In this document: positions 15,972-24,958 of the stretch, in pieces
Layout: each line of letters starts with the position of its first letter
Position numbering within the stretch: the stretch's first letter is position 1
Assembly: GCA_018902755.1 (NCBI GenBank)
Contig: JAHIQI010000052.1
Location: 62,001 to 126,000 of the forward strand
Length of the DNA stretch: 64,000 nt
From: Pseudomonadota bacterium
Lineage (GTDB): Bacteria; Desulfobacterota; Desulfarculia; Desulfarculales; Desulfarculaceae
Direction: 5' to 3'
Position numbers and translations under genes: made by a program
Notes under the pieces: generated by a model
The model's database searches: none
What the model was told of the DNA's origin: nothing
The model's input: only the letters and a program-made list of their open reading frames with translations

Positions 15972-18074
15972 TTAGGGCATCAAGCTTAGCTTGACCGGAT
16001 AGACGTACTGGTCCTTGTCGTCGCCCTTGTTGAGCTGCACCCACTGGTCGGCCTGCTCGTGGATGTCCTGGTAGGCCTGAATCTTGCCGTCCAGCTCGTT
16101 CATGAACTCGTCCTGCTCCATGGAGTTCCAGCTGGCCCAGGTTTCGCCGGTCAGGGCCATGACTTTGCTCTTGTAGGGCAGCCCGGCCAAAAACTCGGGC
16201 ACCAGGCCGCTCTCGCCGTACTTCTTGGCGTTGAGTATCTTGTCCGGGTCGGCCCCGCTGACCACGGCCACCTCCTTGAGGGCCTTGAAAAAGCCCTGGC
16301 CGCTTTTCTGGCCCCGGCGGCCCGCCTCGATGATGGTCTGCAGGGTCTTGACCAGGGAGTCGAGCTGGCGCTTGTTGAGCAGCACGCACACGTCCATGCT
16401 GGGGATGGCCGGGTTCTCCAGGTCGCGGTCCATGGCAAAGGCGGTGATGTCCTTGGGGGCCTGGGCCCCGGTGGCCTTGCCCAGCCACTGCACCTGGGCC
16501 GCGCGGATCACCTCGGCTATCTGCGCGGCCTGGGTGGCGTTGGTGCCGCCGGAGGGAGCCCCGGTCTGGGCGGTCGGAGCACTCGCGGTCGGAGCCGCGC
16601 CGGCAGCCGGGGCGGCTCCGGCCATCACCACACCTTGCTGGCCTTTCTGCAGGGCCGCCACCATGCTCTCGGCCACCAGTTTTGAAACTCTGGTGAAGTC
16701 CTGGCGATCATCGCCCTTGATCTTGAAGAACGCCGGGCCGTCGGTGCCGGGGTTTACGGCCAAGGCGGAGAACTGGACCTCTCCCGCCTCGTGATAGGAG
16801 CGCAGGCGGGCGTCGGGATATTGGATGTGCATGGCGAACAGATAGACTTTTTTCCCGTTGGCCAGCTCGCGCAGAAGCTTCCCGTCCTTCTTGCTGCTGT
16901 TCCACTTGTGGCCCAGGGGATGGCTGGGCGCATCGCCGATCAGCACGATGAAGCGCAAGGCGTCACCGGTCCACTTGGTGTTGAGGATGGCCTGGTCCAC
17001 CCCGCCGAACATGTCCTCCTCGAAGCCCTCGCTGCCCACGCGGGCCTCGCGAACCGTGGACAGGGTCTTGCCGAAGGACTCCACCCCTTGCAGCTCGGGA
17101 GTGAAGTTGCGGGTGTTGAACTCGATGCCCTGGATGGTCTCGCTGTCGCGGTAGCCCCACAGGCCGAAGTGGAGGTTGCTGCCCAGGTCCTGGCCGCCCG
17201 CCATTTTCTGGGAAAGCGCGGCGCTGGTGTCCAGGATGGTCTTCAAGGTGTCTTCGATGAAAGGACCCATGGACTTGGTCATGTCCATGACGTAGACGAC
17301 GTCGATCTTCTGTTCCTTGATCTTTTGCACCGCATCGCCGGATTCGGCGGACACCAGGGCCTCCTTGCGGGCCTCGACGTTGGTGCGCACGTTGCTGGAG
17401 CCTCGCCCGGCGGCGGTGGCCGCGGCCATCTTGACCAGGGTGGCGTAAAAGCTGTCCACCTCCAGGTTCACCGCCTCCAACACCGGCATGAGGTAGAACT
17501 GGGTGCGCGGGTCGACCCAGCGCTTGGGCTCCATGGCCACCACCGGGAAGTCCTTGGGCAGCTCCTTGTTGCCCGCCTCGGCGATGGCCTTGTAAAAGCC
17601 CCCGGCCTCGCTCAAGCGCTGCTCCTGGGGTTTTTTCACCATCTCCTGCAGCGACTTTATGCCCGAGAACATCAGCACCGGCTTGCGGCCCTTGGGCGAG
17701 GTGTAGAGCAGGCACATGGCGTGCTTCCACAGCATCACGTCGCCCGCCTTGATCCAGCCGCTGACCTGGCCCCGGTCGTTGGGCCCCACCTCGTACCAGC
17801 CCTCTTCCTTGGTCTGGGTCACCGACTGGGCCTGCTTGGGCTGGGTGTAGACGTAGAAGGGCTGGAAGGTGCGCACGTTGGCGTCCACCACCTCGGCCCC
17901 TTCCTTGGGCTCCTTGTAGATTTTGGCAAAGGGCCGGGCCACCACCCTGAGGTACATGGCCTTGGTGCCCTGGATGCGCACCGGTTTTCTTTCGCCCGCG
18001 GCCATGGCGGCCCAGGGGGCGGCCAGTAGCACGGCCAGGACGAGGCTCAGACAAAACAATATTTTTCGCGCCAT
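15972..18074 (-). CDS. Secreted VWA protein resembling PpkA periplasmic region
   Basis: A 700-residue exported protein and first gene of the eight-gene operon. A signal peptide (1-27) leads to an SH3-like beta domain (about 35-125, ending GWIKAGDVMLW). A helical region follows, then a von Willebrand A domain (about 265-470) with MIDAS residues in VMDMTKSM and a later LIGDAPSHP, an Ala/Pro linker, and a helical C-terminus. The SH3-plus-VWA order and the adjacent TagT/S/R-like genes recall the periplasmic part of the T6SS kinase PpkA. No kinase domain or transmembrane anchor is present. GGGGG precedes the ATG. The domains are clear; the PpkA kinship is inferred. Confidence 0.78.
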   Translation of the reverse strand: MARKILFCLSLVLAVLLAAPWAAMAAGERKPVRIQGTKAMYLRVVARPFAKIYKEPKEGAEVVDANVRTFQPFYVYTQPKQAQSVTQTKEEGWYEVGPNDRGQVSGWIKAGDVMLWKHAMCLLYTSPKGRKPVLMFSGIKSLQEMVKKPQEQRLSEAGGFYKAIAEAGNKELPKDFPVVAMEPKRWVDPRTQFYLMPVLEAVNLEVDSFYATLVKMAAATAAGRGSSNVRTNVEARKEALVSAESGDAVQKIKEQKIDVVYVMDMTKSMGPFIEDTLKTILDTSAALSQKMAGGQDLGSNLHFGLWGYRDSETIQGIEFNTRNFTPELQGVESFGKTLSTVREARVGSEGFEEDMFGGVDQAILNTKWTGDALRFIVLIGDAPSHPLGHKWNSSKKDGKLLRELANGKKVYLFAMHIQYPDARLRSYHEAGEVQFSALAVNPGTDGPAFFKIKGDDRQDFTRVSKLVAESMVAALQKGQQGVVMAGAAPAAGAAPTASAPTAQTGAPSGGTNATQAAQIAEVIRAAQVQWLGKATGAQAPKDITAFAMDRDLENPAIPSMDVCVLLNKRQLDSLVKTLQTIIEAGRRGQKSGQGFFKALKEVAVVSGADPDKILNAKKYGESGLVPEFLAGLPYKSKVMALTGETWASWNSMEQDEFMNELDGKIQAYQDIHEQADQWVQLNKGDDKDQYVYPVKLSLMP

Positions 18075-18313
18075 GGTTTCCCCCCGTGGCTTGCCCGGCC
18101 GGCCTGGGGCCGAGGCCGGAGATTGGTGGAACGCGAGGCCCTGGATCTGGCCGGGGGCCTCGCCCGGGTCGCGGCGTGCGCCGCGCCGAAATGTCGCGCC
18201 GGTGTCTGTATAAGGAAGGAATAGGGGCCCGGCTCCCAACGGGAGCGGCGCGGCCCATGGTTCCCCCCCACGGCCAAGGCGGCCCTACGGCGCCTTGTTT
18301 TAAGAGACCCCCC

Positions 18314-18352
18314 AAAATAAAAAAAGCCCCCCTCCCCGCGTGGCGGGGAAGG
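18314..18352 (-). terminator. Intrinsic terminator inside the leader of the VWA/ABC operon
   Basis: On the minus strand a 10-bp stem (18343-18352 with 18330-18339) and 3-base loop are followed by a GGGGC step and a run of seven T, then ATTTT. It lies upstream of the VWA start codon (18074) and downstream of a good promoter candidate. No minus-strand gene ends nearby, so it is either an attenuator or the end of a short RNA. Confidence 0.6.
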
Positions 18353-18399
18353 AGGCGGTCTTGGCCTCTTGGCAGGGCGGTCCTGGCCCTGCACGCCCT

Positions 18400-18429
18400 T
18401 AATTAGCAAAAGGCGGGCAGGGCTGTCAA
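18400..18429 (-). promoter_or_regulatory. Candidate sigma-70 promoter for the VWA/ABC operon
   Basis: On the minus strand a perfect TTGACA (18424-18429) is followed after 18 bases by TAATTA (18400-18405), preceded by TG as in extended -10 elements. Transcription would begin near 18393 and run about 320 bases to the VWA start, through the terminator hairpin at 18314-18352. The -35 is strong and the -10 is imperfect. Confidence 0.4.
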
Positions 18430-18488
18430 GCGTTGGCCTTTCAGCTAATGCTTGGGACCGGCGGCGCGCCTGGCGTAGAATGGGGCCT

Positions 18489-19727
18489 ATGCCGCGCGTT
18501 ACCATCCATTGGGCCTGGGTGATCCTGGCCGTGTGCTTCGCCGACGTGTTCATCAACTTCGCGGCGCGGCTGGGCTATGGGCTGGTGCTGCCCCAGATGC
18601 TGGGGCCTTTGGAGCTTTCGCGCACCAGCGGCGGCACCATCTACAACTCCTACCTTTTCGTCTATTTGATCTTCACCCCCCTGGCGGGCTACCTCAACGA
18701 CCGGGTGGGGAGCCGGGCGATCCTCACCCTCTGCTCGCTTATCCTGGGGCTGGGGCTGGTGGGGCTGGGCGCGGCCCATAGCCTGGGCTGGGCCTCGGCC
18801 GCCTTCGGCCTGGCCGGGCTGGGGGCCACGGGCATGTGGGCCCCGCTCATCGCCCTGGTGCAGCGCTGGTTCGCACCCCGCCGCCGGGGCCTGGCCCTGG
18901 GCATCCTATCCACCTCCTACGGTCTGGGCCTGGCATGCCTGGGGATGGTGTTCCCCTTGATCGTGGCCTCGCTGAGCTGGCGCTGGGCCTGGTGGATTTT
19001 GGGCGGGGCGGCCCTGGTCATGGTGCTGTTCAACGGCCTGTTCGTGCGCAGCAGCCCCGAGGCCCTCGGGGTGGCTCCCTGGGGCCGCCGCCAACCCTAC
19101 GAAACCGCCCTGCCGCCTACGGTCCCCACCTGGGAAAAGGGCCTGGTGCGCGCGGTGCTAAAGGGCCGTCTGTTTTGGCTCGTCGGTTTTTCCTACTATT
19201 GCGTGGTTTACGCGGCCTACGGCATCACCACCTTCATGGTGGACTACGCCCAGCATTCCTTGGGCATACCCATGGCCCAGGCCAGCCAACTGGCCACGGT
19301 GCACGGCCTGGCCCAGGTGGCCGGGGTGCTGGTGCTGTTGCCGCTCAGCGACCGCTGGGGGCGGCGCAACATGATTCTGGTGGCCAACGGCCTGGTGGCG
19401 GCGGTGGTTTTGGGCATCCTGCTGTGGGGGGTCACCTGGGGGGCCTTGGTGGCCCTGGTGGGGGTGCTTGCCTTTTGCTTCGGGGCCATCTTCCCCATGT
19501 ACGGGGCCTGCGCGGGCGACTACTTCCCCCGCCCGGTCATGGGCACGGTGGTGGGCATGTGGACCGTTTTCAACGGTCTGGCCGCGGTCACCGTGCACTG
19601 GGTGGCCGGGGCCCTGCGCGACTCCACCGGCGGCTACGATATCAGCTTCGCCATCGACGCGGTGATGGCCGCCCTGGGCCTGGCCCTGATGCTCCTGGTG
19701 CCCAACCACCGGGCCCACGGCTCCTAG
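18489..19727 (+). CDS. MFS transporter, oxalate/formate antiporter-like
   Basis: A 412-residue major-facilitator protein with twelve predicted helices. It has the cytosolic loop motif YLNDRVGSR between helices 2 and 3, the repeat motif LSDRWGRRN in the second half, and a charged RRQPYETA loop between the halves. The long first periplasmic segment and GLGATGMWAPLIALVQRWF helix resemble the monocarboxylate/oxalate-formate branch. The substrate cannot be read from sequence. ATG 18489 is chosen with GGGG just upstream; another ATG lies three codons earlier. It is divergent from the VWA operon. Confidence 0.85.
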   Translation: MPRVTIHWAWVILAVCFADVFINFAARLGYGLVLPQMLGPLELSRTSGGTIYNSYLFVYLIFTPLAGYLNDRVGSRAILTLCSLILGLGLVGLGAAHSLGWASAAFGLAGLGATGMWAPLIALVQRWFAPRRRGLALGILSTSYGLGLACLGMVFPLIVASLSWRWAWWILGGAALVMVLFNGLFVRSSPEALGVAPWGRRQPYETALPPTVPTWEKGLVRAVLKGRLFWLVGFSYYCVVYAAYGITTFMVDYAQHSLGIPMAQASQLATVHGLAQVAGVLVLLPLSDRWGRRNMILVANGLVAAVVLGILLWGVTWGALVALVGVLAFCFGAIFPMYGACAGDYFPRPVMGTVVGMWTVFNGLAAVTVHWVAGALRDSTGGYDISFAIDAVMAALGLALMLLVPNHRAHGS

Positions 19728-19937
19728 CCCACGGCCGCAACTGCGTTTTTCGTTTTCACGCAAGGGGAAAGGGTGTAACTTTAAAGACAGCCCCTCGCGA
19801 AAATTTGCCTGCCCCCAAAACGGTCTTGGAATATAGGCCCGATTAAATTCAGCGTGTTGACCGCTGCGCTACGGTGAGCGCAGCCGGCTGCCTGATTGCG
19901 GCCGCGCCGGTGGGCCGCGCTTGTTTGGGGGATGCTC

Positions 19938-20618
19938 ATGAAAAAGATAATCTCAGTTCTGCTCTTCGCCCTGCTGATGTTGCCCGCCGCCGCCCTGGCC
20001 GACACCATCGACTTCAACGGCTACCAGATCCCAGGGCTGAAGATGGAAGGCTACATCGGCTGGCACAAGGTCAAGGCCGACTACGTGGGAGAGATGGAGA
20101 TCACCTGGGACGAGCAGGAGGTGCTGGCCGCCTACTGCACCGACATGCTGACCTACGGCGTGGGCGGCGAGTACAAGGTGCAGGCTTTGAGCGCCTTTGA
20201 TTACGAGGACTACGCCTATCTGTATCAGGCCGCCTGGATCATGGAGAACTACTCCCCCTCCCTGGGCGGGGTGGACGACGCCTACGACACCGAGGCGGCC
20301 ACCGCCATACAGGCGGCGCTGTGGAACCTGTTCGACGGCTGGGACCTGACCAAGGTCAAGGGAACCAAATGGCAGAGCAGCTACGTGACCACCCTTTACT
20401 ATGAGATGCTGGCCGAGGCCGCCGGGGTGGACTTCAGCACCTACACCTTCAAGAACGACTTCTACTTCGCCGAAAGCGACAACAAGCAGGACCTGCTGTT
20501 CGCCACCAGCGGCGGAGGGGCCGCCGCGCCCGAGCCGGGCAGCCTGCTGTTGATGAGCAGCGCCCTGGTGGGGGCCATGGGCTATCTGCGCCGCCGCAAG
20601 AAGGCCCTGCGCGCCTAG
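19938..20618 (+). CDS. PEP-CTERM sorting-domain protein
   Basis: A 226-residue exported protein with a signal peptide (1-22). Its acidic, aromatic-rich body has two cysteine-poor repeats of beta/helix character and the features of Cys-Xaa-Asp (TCDM-like) PEP-CTERM proteins (AAYCTDMLTYG). It ends in the sorting signal: APEPGS, a hydrophobic helix, and RRRKKALRA. An exosortase would cleave there and pass it to the envelope or exopolysaccharide. No exosortase is encoded in the window. GGGGGA precedes the ATG. The signal is unmistakable; the protein's role is unknown. Confidence 0.88.
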   Translation: MKKIISVLLFALLMLPAAALADTIDFNGYQIPGLKMEGYIGWHKVKADYVGEMEITWDEQEVLAAYCTDMLTYGVGGEYKVQALSAFDYEDYAYLYQAAWIMENYSPSLGGVDDAYDTEAATAIQAALWNLFDGWDLTKVKGTKWQSSYVTTLYYEMLAEAAGVDFSTYTFKNDFYFAESDNKQDLLFATSGGGAAAPEPGSLLLMSSALVGAMGYLRRRKKALRA

Positions 20619-20641
20619 CCAAGGTTCGCATCAAAAGACAG

Positions 20642-20676
20642 CGCCCGCTTCCCCGGCCGGGGGAGCGGGCGTTTTG
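20642..20676 (+). terminator. Terminator after the PEP-CTERM gene
   Basis: A strong GC stem (GCCCGCTTCCCC paired with GGGGGAGCGGGC, loop GGCC) is followed by GTTTTGTT on the plus strand, 24 bases after the stop codon. Confidence 0.8.
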
Positions 20677-20693
20677 TTGGCGGCGGGGGTGGC

Positions 20694-21128
20694 CTAGGTC
20701 ACGGGGGTGGAGCCTTCTTTGCCCTCCTCCCACACGTTGAACACCGCCTCCCACACCGCGATCTTGCCGCCGCGCAGGGTGAGGAACTCCATGCCCTTGC
20801 CCCGCATCTGCTTGCCGGTGACCGCGTCGGTCCAGACGCCGGTCCAGGAATCGCCCAGGATATCTCCGGTGATCGCCTGGAAGGTCTTGACCAGGCGATA
20901 GTCCCGCTGGCGGGCGAAGCGCGAGGCCACCCACTGCTTGGCCGCCTGCTTGCCCTTTATCTCGGGCAGGTCGGCGAAGCGGATCACCACGTCCTCGGTC
21001 CAGCCCTGGGCCAGGGCTTCGACGTCCTGGCTGTGGAAGGCCTCCACGAATCCGGCCACCATGGCCTTGGCCTGGTCCAGGCTAAGGCAGGAGGGAACCG
21101 TGGTGGGATAGGTCTGTTCCGGGTCCAT
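20694..21128 (-). CDS. SnoaL/NTF2-like protein
   Basis: A 144-residue protein that fits one NTF2-like cone fold. An N-terminal helix (LDQAKAMVAGFVEAFHSQDV) packs on a beta sheet with EDVVIRFADL, WVASRFA and the FLTLRGGKIAVWEAVFN strand pair typical of SnoaL-like ketosteroid-isomerase relatives. No signal peptide is present. Activity cannot be assigned, since such folds serve as enzymes, ligand-binding proteins or protein partners. It begins two bases after the ntrX stop, so it is probably the third gene of that operon. Confidence 0.75.
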   Translation of the reverse strand: MDPEQTYPTTVPSCLSLDQAKAMVAGFVEAFHSQDVEALAQGWTEDVVIRFADLPEIKGKQAAKQWVASRFARQRDYRLVKTFQAITGDILGDSWTGVWTDAVTGKQMRGKGMEFLTLRGGKIAVWEAVFNVWEEGKEGSTPVT

Positions 21129-21130
21129 GT

Positions 21131-22495
21131 CTAATCTCCGTTGCCGGCCTTGATGCCCAGGTTTTTGAGTTTCTTGTGCAGGTGGCTGCGTTCCAGGCCC
21201 ACCTCCTCGGCGGTGCGCGAAACGTTGCCTTGGTTCTCATGCAGCTTGCTTTCCAGATAGGCCTTTTCAAAGGCGGCCTTGGCGTTCTTGAAGTCCCCGG
21301 CGAACAGCTCGGGCGGGGGCCCGGCCGGGACCGCGGCCCCGCTGATCTCCGGGGGCAGATCGTCCAGGCCGATCTCCCGGTCCGGGCAGAGGATCCACAT
21401 GCGCTCCACCAGGTTCTTGAGCTCGCGCACGTTGCCCGGCCAGGGCTGGGTCTTCAGCACCTCCAGGGCCTGGGGGGTGAAGCGCTTCACCGGTTGGTTG
21501 TGCTTGATCGCCAGGTGCCCCAGGAAGTCGGCGGCCAGCTCGGGCACGTCGCCGGAGCGCTCCCGTAGCGGGGGCACATGGATGGGGATCACGTTGAGGC
21601 GGTAGAAAAGGTCCTCGCGGAAGCGGCCCGCCGCCATCTCCCGTTGCAGGTCCTTGTTGGTGGCGGCCAAGACCCGCACGTCCACCGAGATGGTTTTGGT
21701 GCCGCCCACCCGCTCGAAGCGCTGCTCCTGGAGGATGCGCAGAATCTTGGCCTGGGTCTTGAGGCTCATGTCCGCGATCTCGTCCAAAAACAGGGTGCCC
21801 TGGTGGGCCAGGTCGAATTTGCCGCGCTTTTTGCCGGTGGCCCCGGTGAAGGCACCCTTCTCGTGGCCGAACAGCTCGCTCTCGATGAGCTCCTCGGGGA
21901 TGGCCGCGCAGTTCACGTCCACGAAGGCGTGGGCCGCCCGCCTGCTCTGGCGGTGGATGGCGTGGGCCACCAGTTCCTTGCCGGTGCCGTTCTCCCCGGT
22001 GATGAGCACCCATGAGTCGGTGGGGGCCACCTGGCCGATGGCCCGGCGCACCTGCTGGATGGCCGGGCTGGAGCCGGTGATGGAAGGGGCCTCGGCCTTG
22101 GCCCGCAGGAGGAGGTTCTCCTCGGTGAGGCGGCTCATGGCCAGGCCGTTGCGCACCGCCAGGAGGATCTTGTCCATGTCCAGGGGCTTTTCGATGAAGT
22201 CGTAGGCCCCCAGGCGGGTGGCCTTCACCGCCGTCTCCACCGTGCCGTGGCCCGAGATCATCACCACCGGCAGGTCGGGCAGGCGCTTCTTCACCCGCTC
22301 CAAGACCTGCAGGCCGTCGATGCCCGGCAGCCACACGTCCAGGAGCATGATGTCCGGGACCTCCTGCTCCAGCAGGGCCAGGGCGCTCTCGCCGTCCGGG
22401 GCCTGGGCTATCTCGTAGCCCTCGTCCGAGAGGATTCCCCCCAGGCTGGAACGGATGGATGGCTCGTCGTCCACGATCAGCACTTGGGCCAACAA
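21131..22495 (-). CDS. ntrX: Sigma-54 response regulator NtrX-type
   Basis: A 454-residue three-domain activator. The receiver domain (1-120) has the DDE acidic pocket, phospho-Asp in MLLDVWLPG and Lys in EKPLD. The AAA+ domain (about 140-375) has Walker A GENGTGKE, the sigma-54 contact loop GAFTGA and Walker B TLFLDEIADM. A Fis-type helix-turn-helix at the C-terminus has NVSRTAEEVGLERSHLHKKL. It activates sigma-54 promoters when phosphorylated by the kinase encoded just upstream (10-base gap). NtrX regulons often cover nitrogen, envelope and redox genes. All key residues are present. Confidence 0.92.
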   Translation of the reverse strand: MLAQVLIVDDEPSIRSSLGGILSDEGYEIAQAPDGESALALLEQEVPDIMLLDVWLPGIDGLQVLERVKKRLPDLPVVMISGHGTVETAVKATRLGAYDFIEKPLDMDKILLAVRNGLAMSRLTEENLLLRAKAEAPSITGSSPAIQQVRRAIGQVAPTDSWVLITGENGTGKELVAHAIHRQSRRAAHAFVDVNCAAIPEELIESELFGHEKGAFTGATGKKRGKFDLAHQGTLFLDEIADMSLKTQAKILRILQEQRFERVGGTKTISVDVRVLAATNKDLQREMAAGRFREDLFYRLNVIPIHVPPLRERSGDVPELAADFLGHLAIKHNQPVKRFTPQALEVLKTQPWPGNVRELKNLVERMWILCPDREIGLDDLPPEISGAAVPAGPPPELFAGDFKNAKAAFEKAYLESKLHENQGNVSRTAEEVGLERSHLHKKLKNLGIKAGNGD

Positions 22496-22505
22496 GGCTA
22501 TTCTC

Positions 22506-24764
22506 CTATGCTCCCCGCGCGCCCCGGGCGGGGAGCTCCACGATCATGCGCGCCCCGGTGGGCTGGTTGTCCTGCACCCGCACGTAGCCGTTGTGGTCGG
22601 CCACGATGGTGCTGACGATGGTGAGCCCCAGGCCGGTGCCCCCCTTCTTGGTGGAGAAGTAGGGCTCGAACAGGCGGATCTTGTCTTCCGGGGACACCCC
22701 CGGCCCGCTGTCCTCCACCTCCAGGCGCACCATGTTGAGGATCTCGTCGTAGCTCAGGCGCACCACCACCTGGCGGGGCGGCTCGCTCTTTTGCACCGCG
22801 GCCACGGCGTTGTCCAAAAGGTTGATGAGCACCCGCGACATCTGCTCCCGGTCCAGCTCGAACACCGGAATCTTGCCCTCCACCTCCAACTCCAGGTTCA
22901 CCTCTGGGTGGCCGCCCTTGAACAGGCTCACCGCGTCGGCGGCGATGACGGTCAAATCCGCCGGGGCGGGGTTGGCCGCGGGCAGGCGGGCGAAGGTGGA
23001 GAACTCGTTGACCAGGCGGCGCAGCTCCTCCACCTGCTGCACGATGGTGCGGGTGCACTCGTCGAAAACCATGTCGCCTTCGGGAATCTGCTCCCCGTAG
23101 CGGCGCATGAGCCGCTGGGCGCTGAGCTTGATGGGGGTGAGCGGGTTTTTCACCTCGTGGGCGATGCGCCGGGCCACCTCGCGCCAGGCGGCCATGCGCT
23201 GGGCCTTTTCCAGCTCGCTCAGGTCCTCGAACACCACCACCATGCCCAGGTTGTGTCCCAGCTCGTCCTTGAGCAGGCCCAGATGGACCATCAGCGAAAG
23301 GGTCTCCCCGCCCAGGGTCAGGCGCACCTGCTGGTCTATGGTGCCCGCCCCGCCGGGGATGAGCCCGGTGAGCATGCGCTCGATGAGCGTCCGATTTTCC
23401 CCGCTTACCAGCTCCCGCCAGGGATGGCCCCGCACCGCGCCCGCCTGCACCTTCAACAGGCGCTCGGCCGAGGGGTTGATGGTGGCCACCTTGCCCTCGG
23501 CGTCCACGGTGATGACCCCGGCGGCCACGCTCTTGAGCACGATCTCCATGTAGCGCCGCCGCCGGTCCAACTCCAGGTTGGTGCGGCGCATCTCGGTCTG
23601 GGCTTCGTCCAGGCGGGCCTTGGAGGTCTTGAGGTCGGCGGTCATGCGGTTGAAGGCGTTGACCAGGGTGCCGATCTCGTCGGGCCCGGCCCCGGCGATG
23701 TGGAAGTCGTAGTTGCCCCCGGCAACCCGCTGGGTGCCCTCGGCCACCTCCCTGAGGGGGTCGGTGATGGTCCGGGCCAGGCGGAAGCCCAGCCAGGTGG
23801 CCACGAAGACGATGAGCAGGGTGACGATGGACAGGGTGATGAACAGGTTGGTGCGGATGGGCTCCTTGAAGGCCTTGAGCTGGCGGTAGCCCTCCAGGCC
23901 CTTGCGCACCTGCTGGCTGCGGGCCAGGGCCCCGGGGGGCAGAAGCTGGAAGGCCACCACCGCGCCGATCACCTTGGGCTTCATGTCCTTGCGGGGCTGC
24001 ACCACCGGCTGGATGGCCGCCGCGTAGTCCCCGGTGGGGGCGGGCTGCAGGTGGGTGAGCGGCAGGCCGGTGGAGATGGAGCGGCTGAGCATCTCCATGG
24101 GCAGGCCCTGGAGGTGGCTGGCGTGGGTGCCGCTCTGGGTGGCCTGGGCCAGGAGCTTCAGGTCGTCGGAGAACACCTTGGCCCCGGCCAGGTCGAAAAG
24201 GGCCCGGCGGCTCTCCAGAAGCTCGTCCAGCTTCTCGTCGGGCCGCGACAGGCGGTAGCCCCGGCGTTGCAGTTCGACGGCCAAGACCCCGGCGAAGTGG
24301 CTGGATTCGGCGGCCAGCTGCTGGCTGTAGGCGTCGGACACCTCCATGGCGTCGAACAGGCTCTTTTCCACCTGGGCGCTGAACCAGTATTCCATGGACG
24401 CGCCCACGAACTGGAAGGCCGCGAACAAAAGCAAAATGGTGGGGGCCAGGGAGAGCAGCACGAAGGTGCCCACCAGCTTGGTGCGGAGCCTGGCTCCCCA
24501 GACGCCCTTGCGCCGCTCCATGGTCATCTTCACCAGGTTGCGGAACACCAGGAAGATGACCAACAGCAGAAGCAGGGCGTTGACGTTGATCAGGGCGAAT
24601 ACCAGCAGGGAGCTGCCCAGGGGCTGGCCCTGGGCCATGTCCACCACCTGGGTTTCGGCATAGGTTATGGCCGCCACCAGGATCAGGGTGACGATGATGA
24701 TGATGCGCTCGCGCTTGCGGCGCCTTATCTCTTTGCTGCGTTCCAGCTCGGCCGTGTCAGCCAC
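22506..24764 (-). CDS. ntrY: Sensor histidine kinase NtrY-type
   Basis: A 752-residue membrane kinase partner of NtrX. Two hydrophobic helices near the N-terminus (about 20-45 and 55-78) and a third near 95-120 precede a periplasmic sensor stretch. A further helix at about 300-322, HAMP, PAS, HisKA with the phospho-histidine in AHEVKNPLTPIKLSAQRL, and HATPase_c (NLLDNAVAA, DSGPGV, GTGLGL) follow. The PAS region (about 385-490) probably senses a small ligand or redox state. The order kinase, regulator, NTF2-like protein on one strand indicates one operon. It may be misnamed if it serves a different signal, but the family is clear. Confidence 0.92.
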   Translation of the reverse strand: MADTAELERSKEIRRRKRERIIIIVTLILVAAITYAETQVVDMAQGQPLGSSLLVFALINVNALLLLLVIFLVFRNLVKMTMERRKGVWGARLRTKLVGTFVLLSLAPTILLLFAAFQFVGASMEYWFSAQVEKSLFDAMEVSDAYSQQLAAESSHFAGVLAVELQRRGYRLSRPDEKLDELLESRRALFDLAGAKVFSDDLKLLAQATQSGTHASHLQGLPMEMLSRSISTGLPLTHLQPAPTGDYAAAIQPVVQPRKDMKPKVIGAVVAFQLLPPGALARSQQVRKGLEGYRQLKAFKEPIRTNLFITLSIVTLLIVFVATWLGFRLARTITDPLREVAEGTQRVAGGNYDFHIAGAGPDEIGTLVNAFNRMTADLKTSKARLDEAQTEMRRTNLELDRRRRYMEIVLKSVAAGVITVDAEGKVATINPSAERLLKVQAGAVRGHPWRELVSGENRTLIERMLTGLIPGGAGTIDQQVRLTLGGETLSLMVHLGLLKDELGHNLGMVVVFEDLSELEKAQRMAAWREVARRIAHEVKNPLTPIKLSAQRLMRRYGEQIPEGDMVFDECTRTIVQQVEELRRLVNEFSTFARLPAANPAPADLTVIAADAVSLFKGGHPEVNLELEVEGKIPVFELDREQMSRVLINLLDNAVAAVQKSEPPRQVVVRLSYDEILNMVRLEVEDSGPGVSPEDKIRLFEPYFSTKKGGTGLGLTIVSTIVADHNGYVRVQDNQPTGARMIVELPARGARGA

Positions 24765-24958
24765 TTGGGGGCCCTCATCTAGTTTAGACGGGACATGTTT
24801 AGCGACAAGGCTATGTTACGTTAGGGGGCAAGCCCTGGCAAGCGCTGGGAAGATGAAGAGAGTGCTATGCTAGGTGAGCACTAGCGGCAGTTATTTATTG
24901 AAAAAATAGGATTAGGTTGTGATATCCAAAAATAATTATTCTTTTTCGGGGGGTAAAA

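Noticed and set aside
7907..18074. A complete type VI secretion locus
   Set aside because: Only the TagQRST/VWA-like signalling part is present. No sheath, baseplate, Hcp, VgrG, ClpV or TssJLM gene occurs in the window.
19740..19937. Cyclic-di-GMP riboswitch upstream of the PEP-CTERM gene
   Set aside because: An 8-bp hairpin (GCTGCGCT/AGCGCAGC) with ACGGTG in its loop looked suggestive, but the conserved GGGACGCAAAGCC-type core is absent.
22455..24782. A 775-codon plus-strand frame opposite ntrY
   Set aside because: It mirrors the kinase gene, has biased His/Gly/Gln composition and no recognisable domain. The minus-strand kinase has all HisKA and HATPase motifs.
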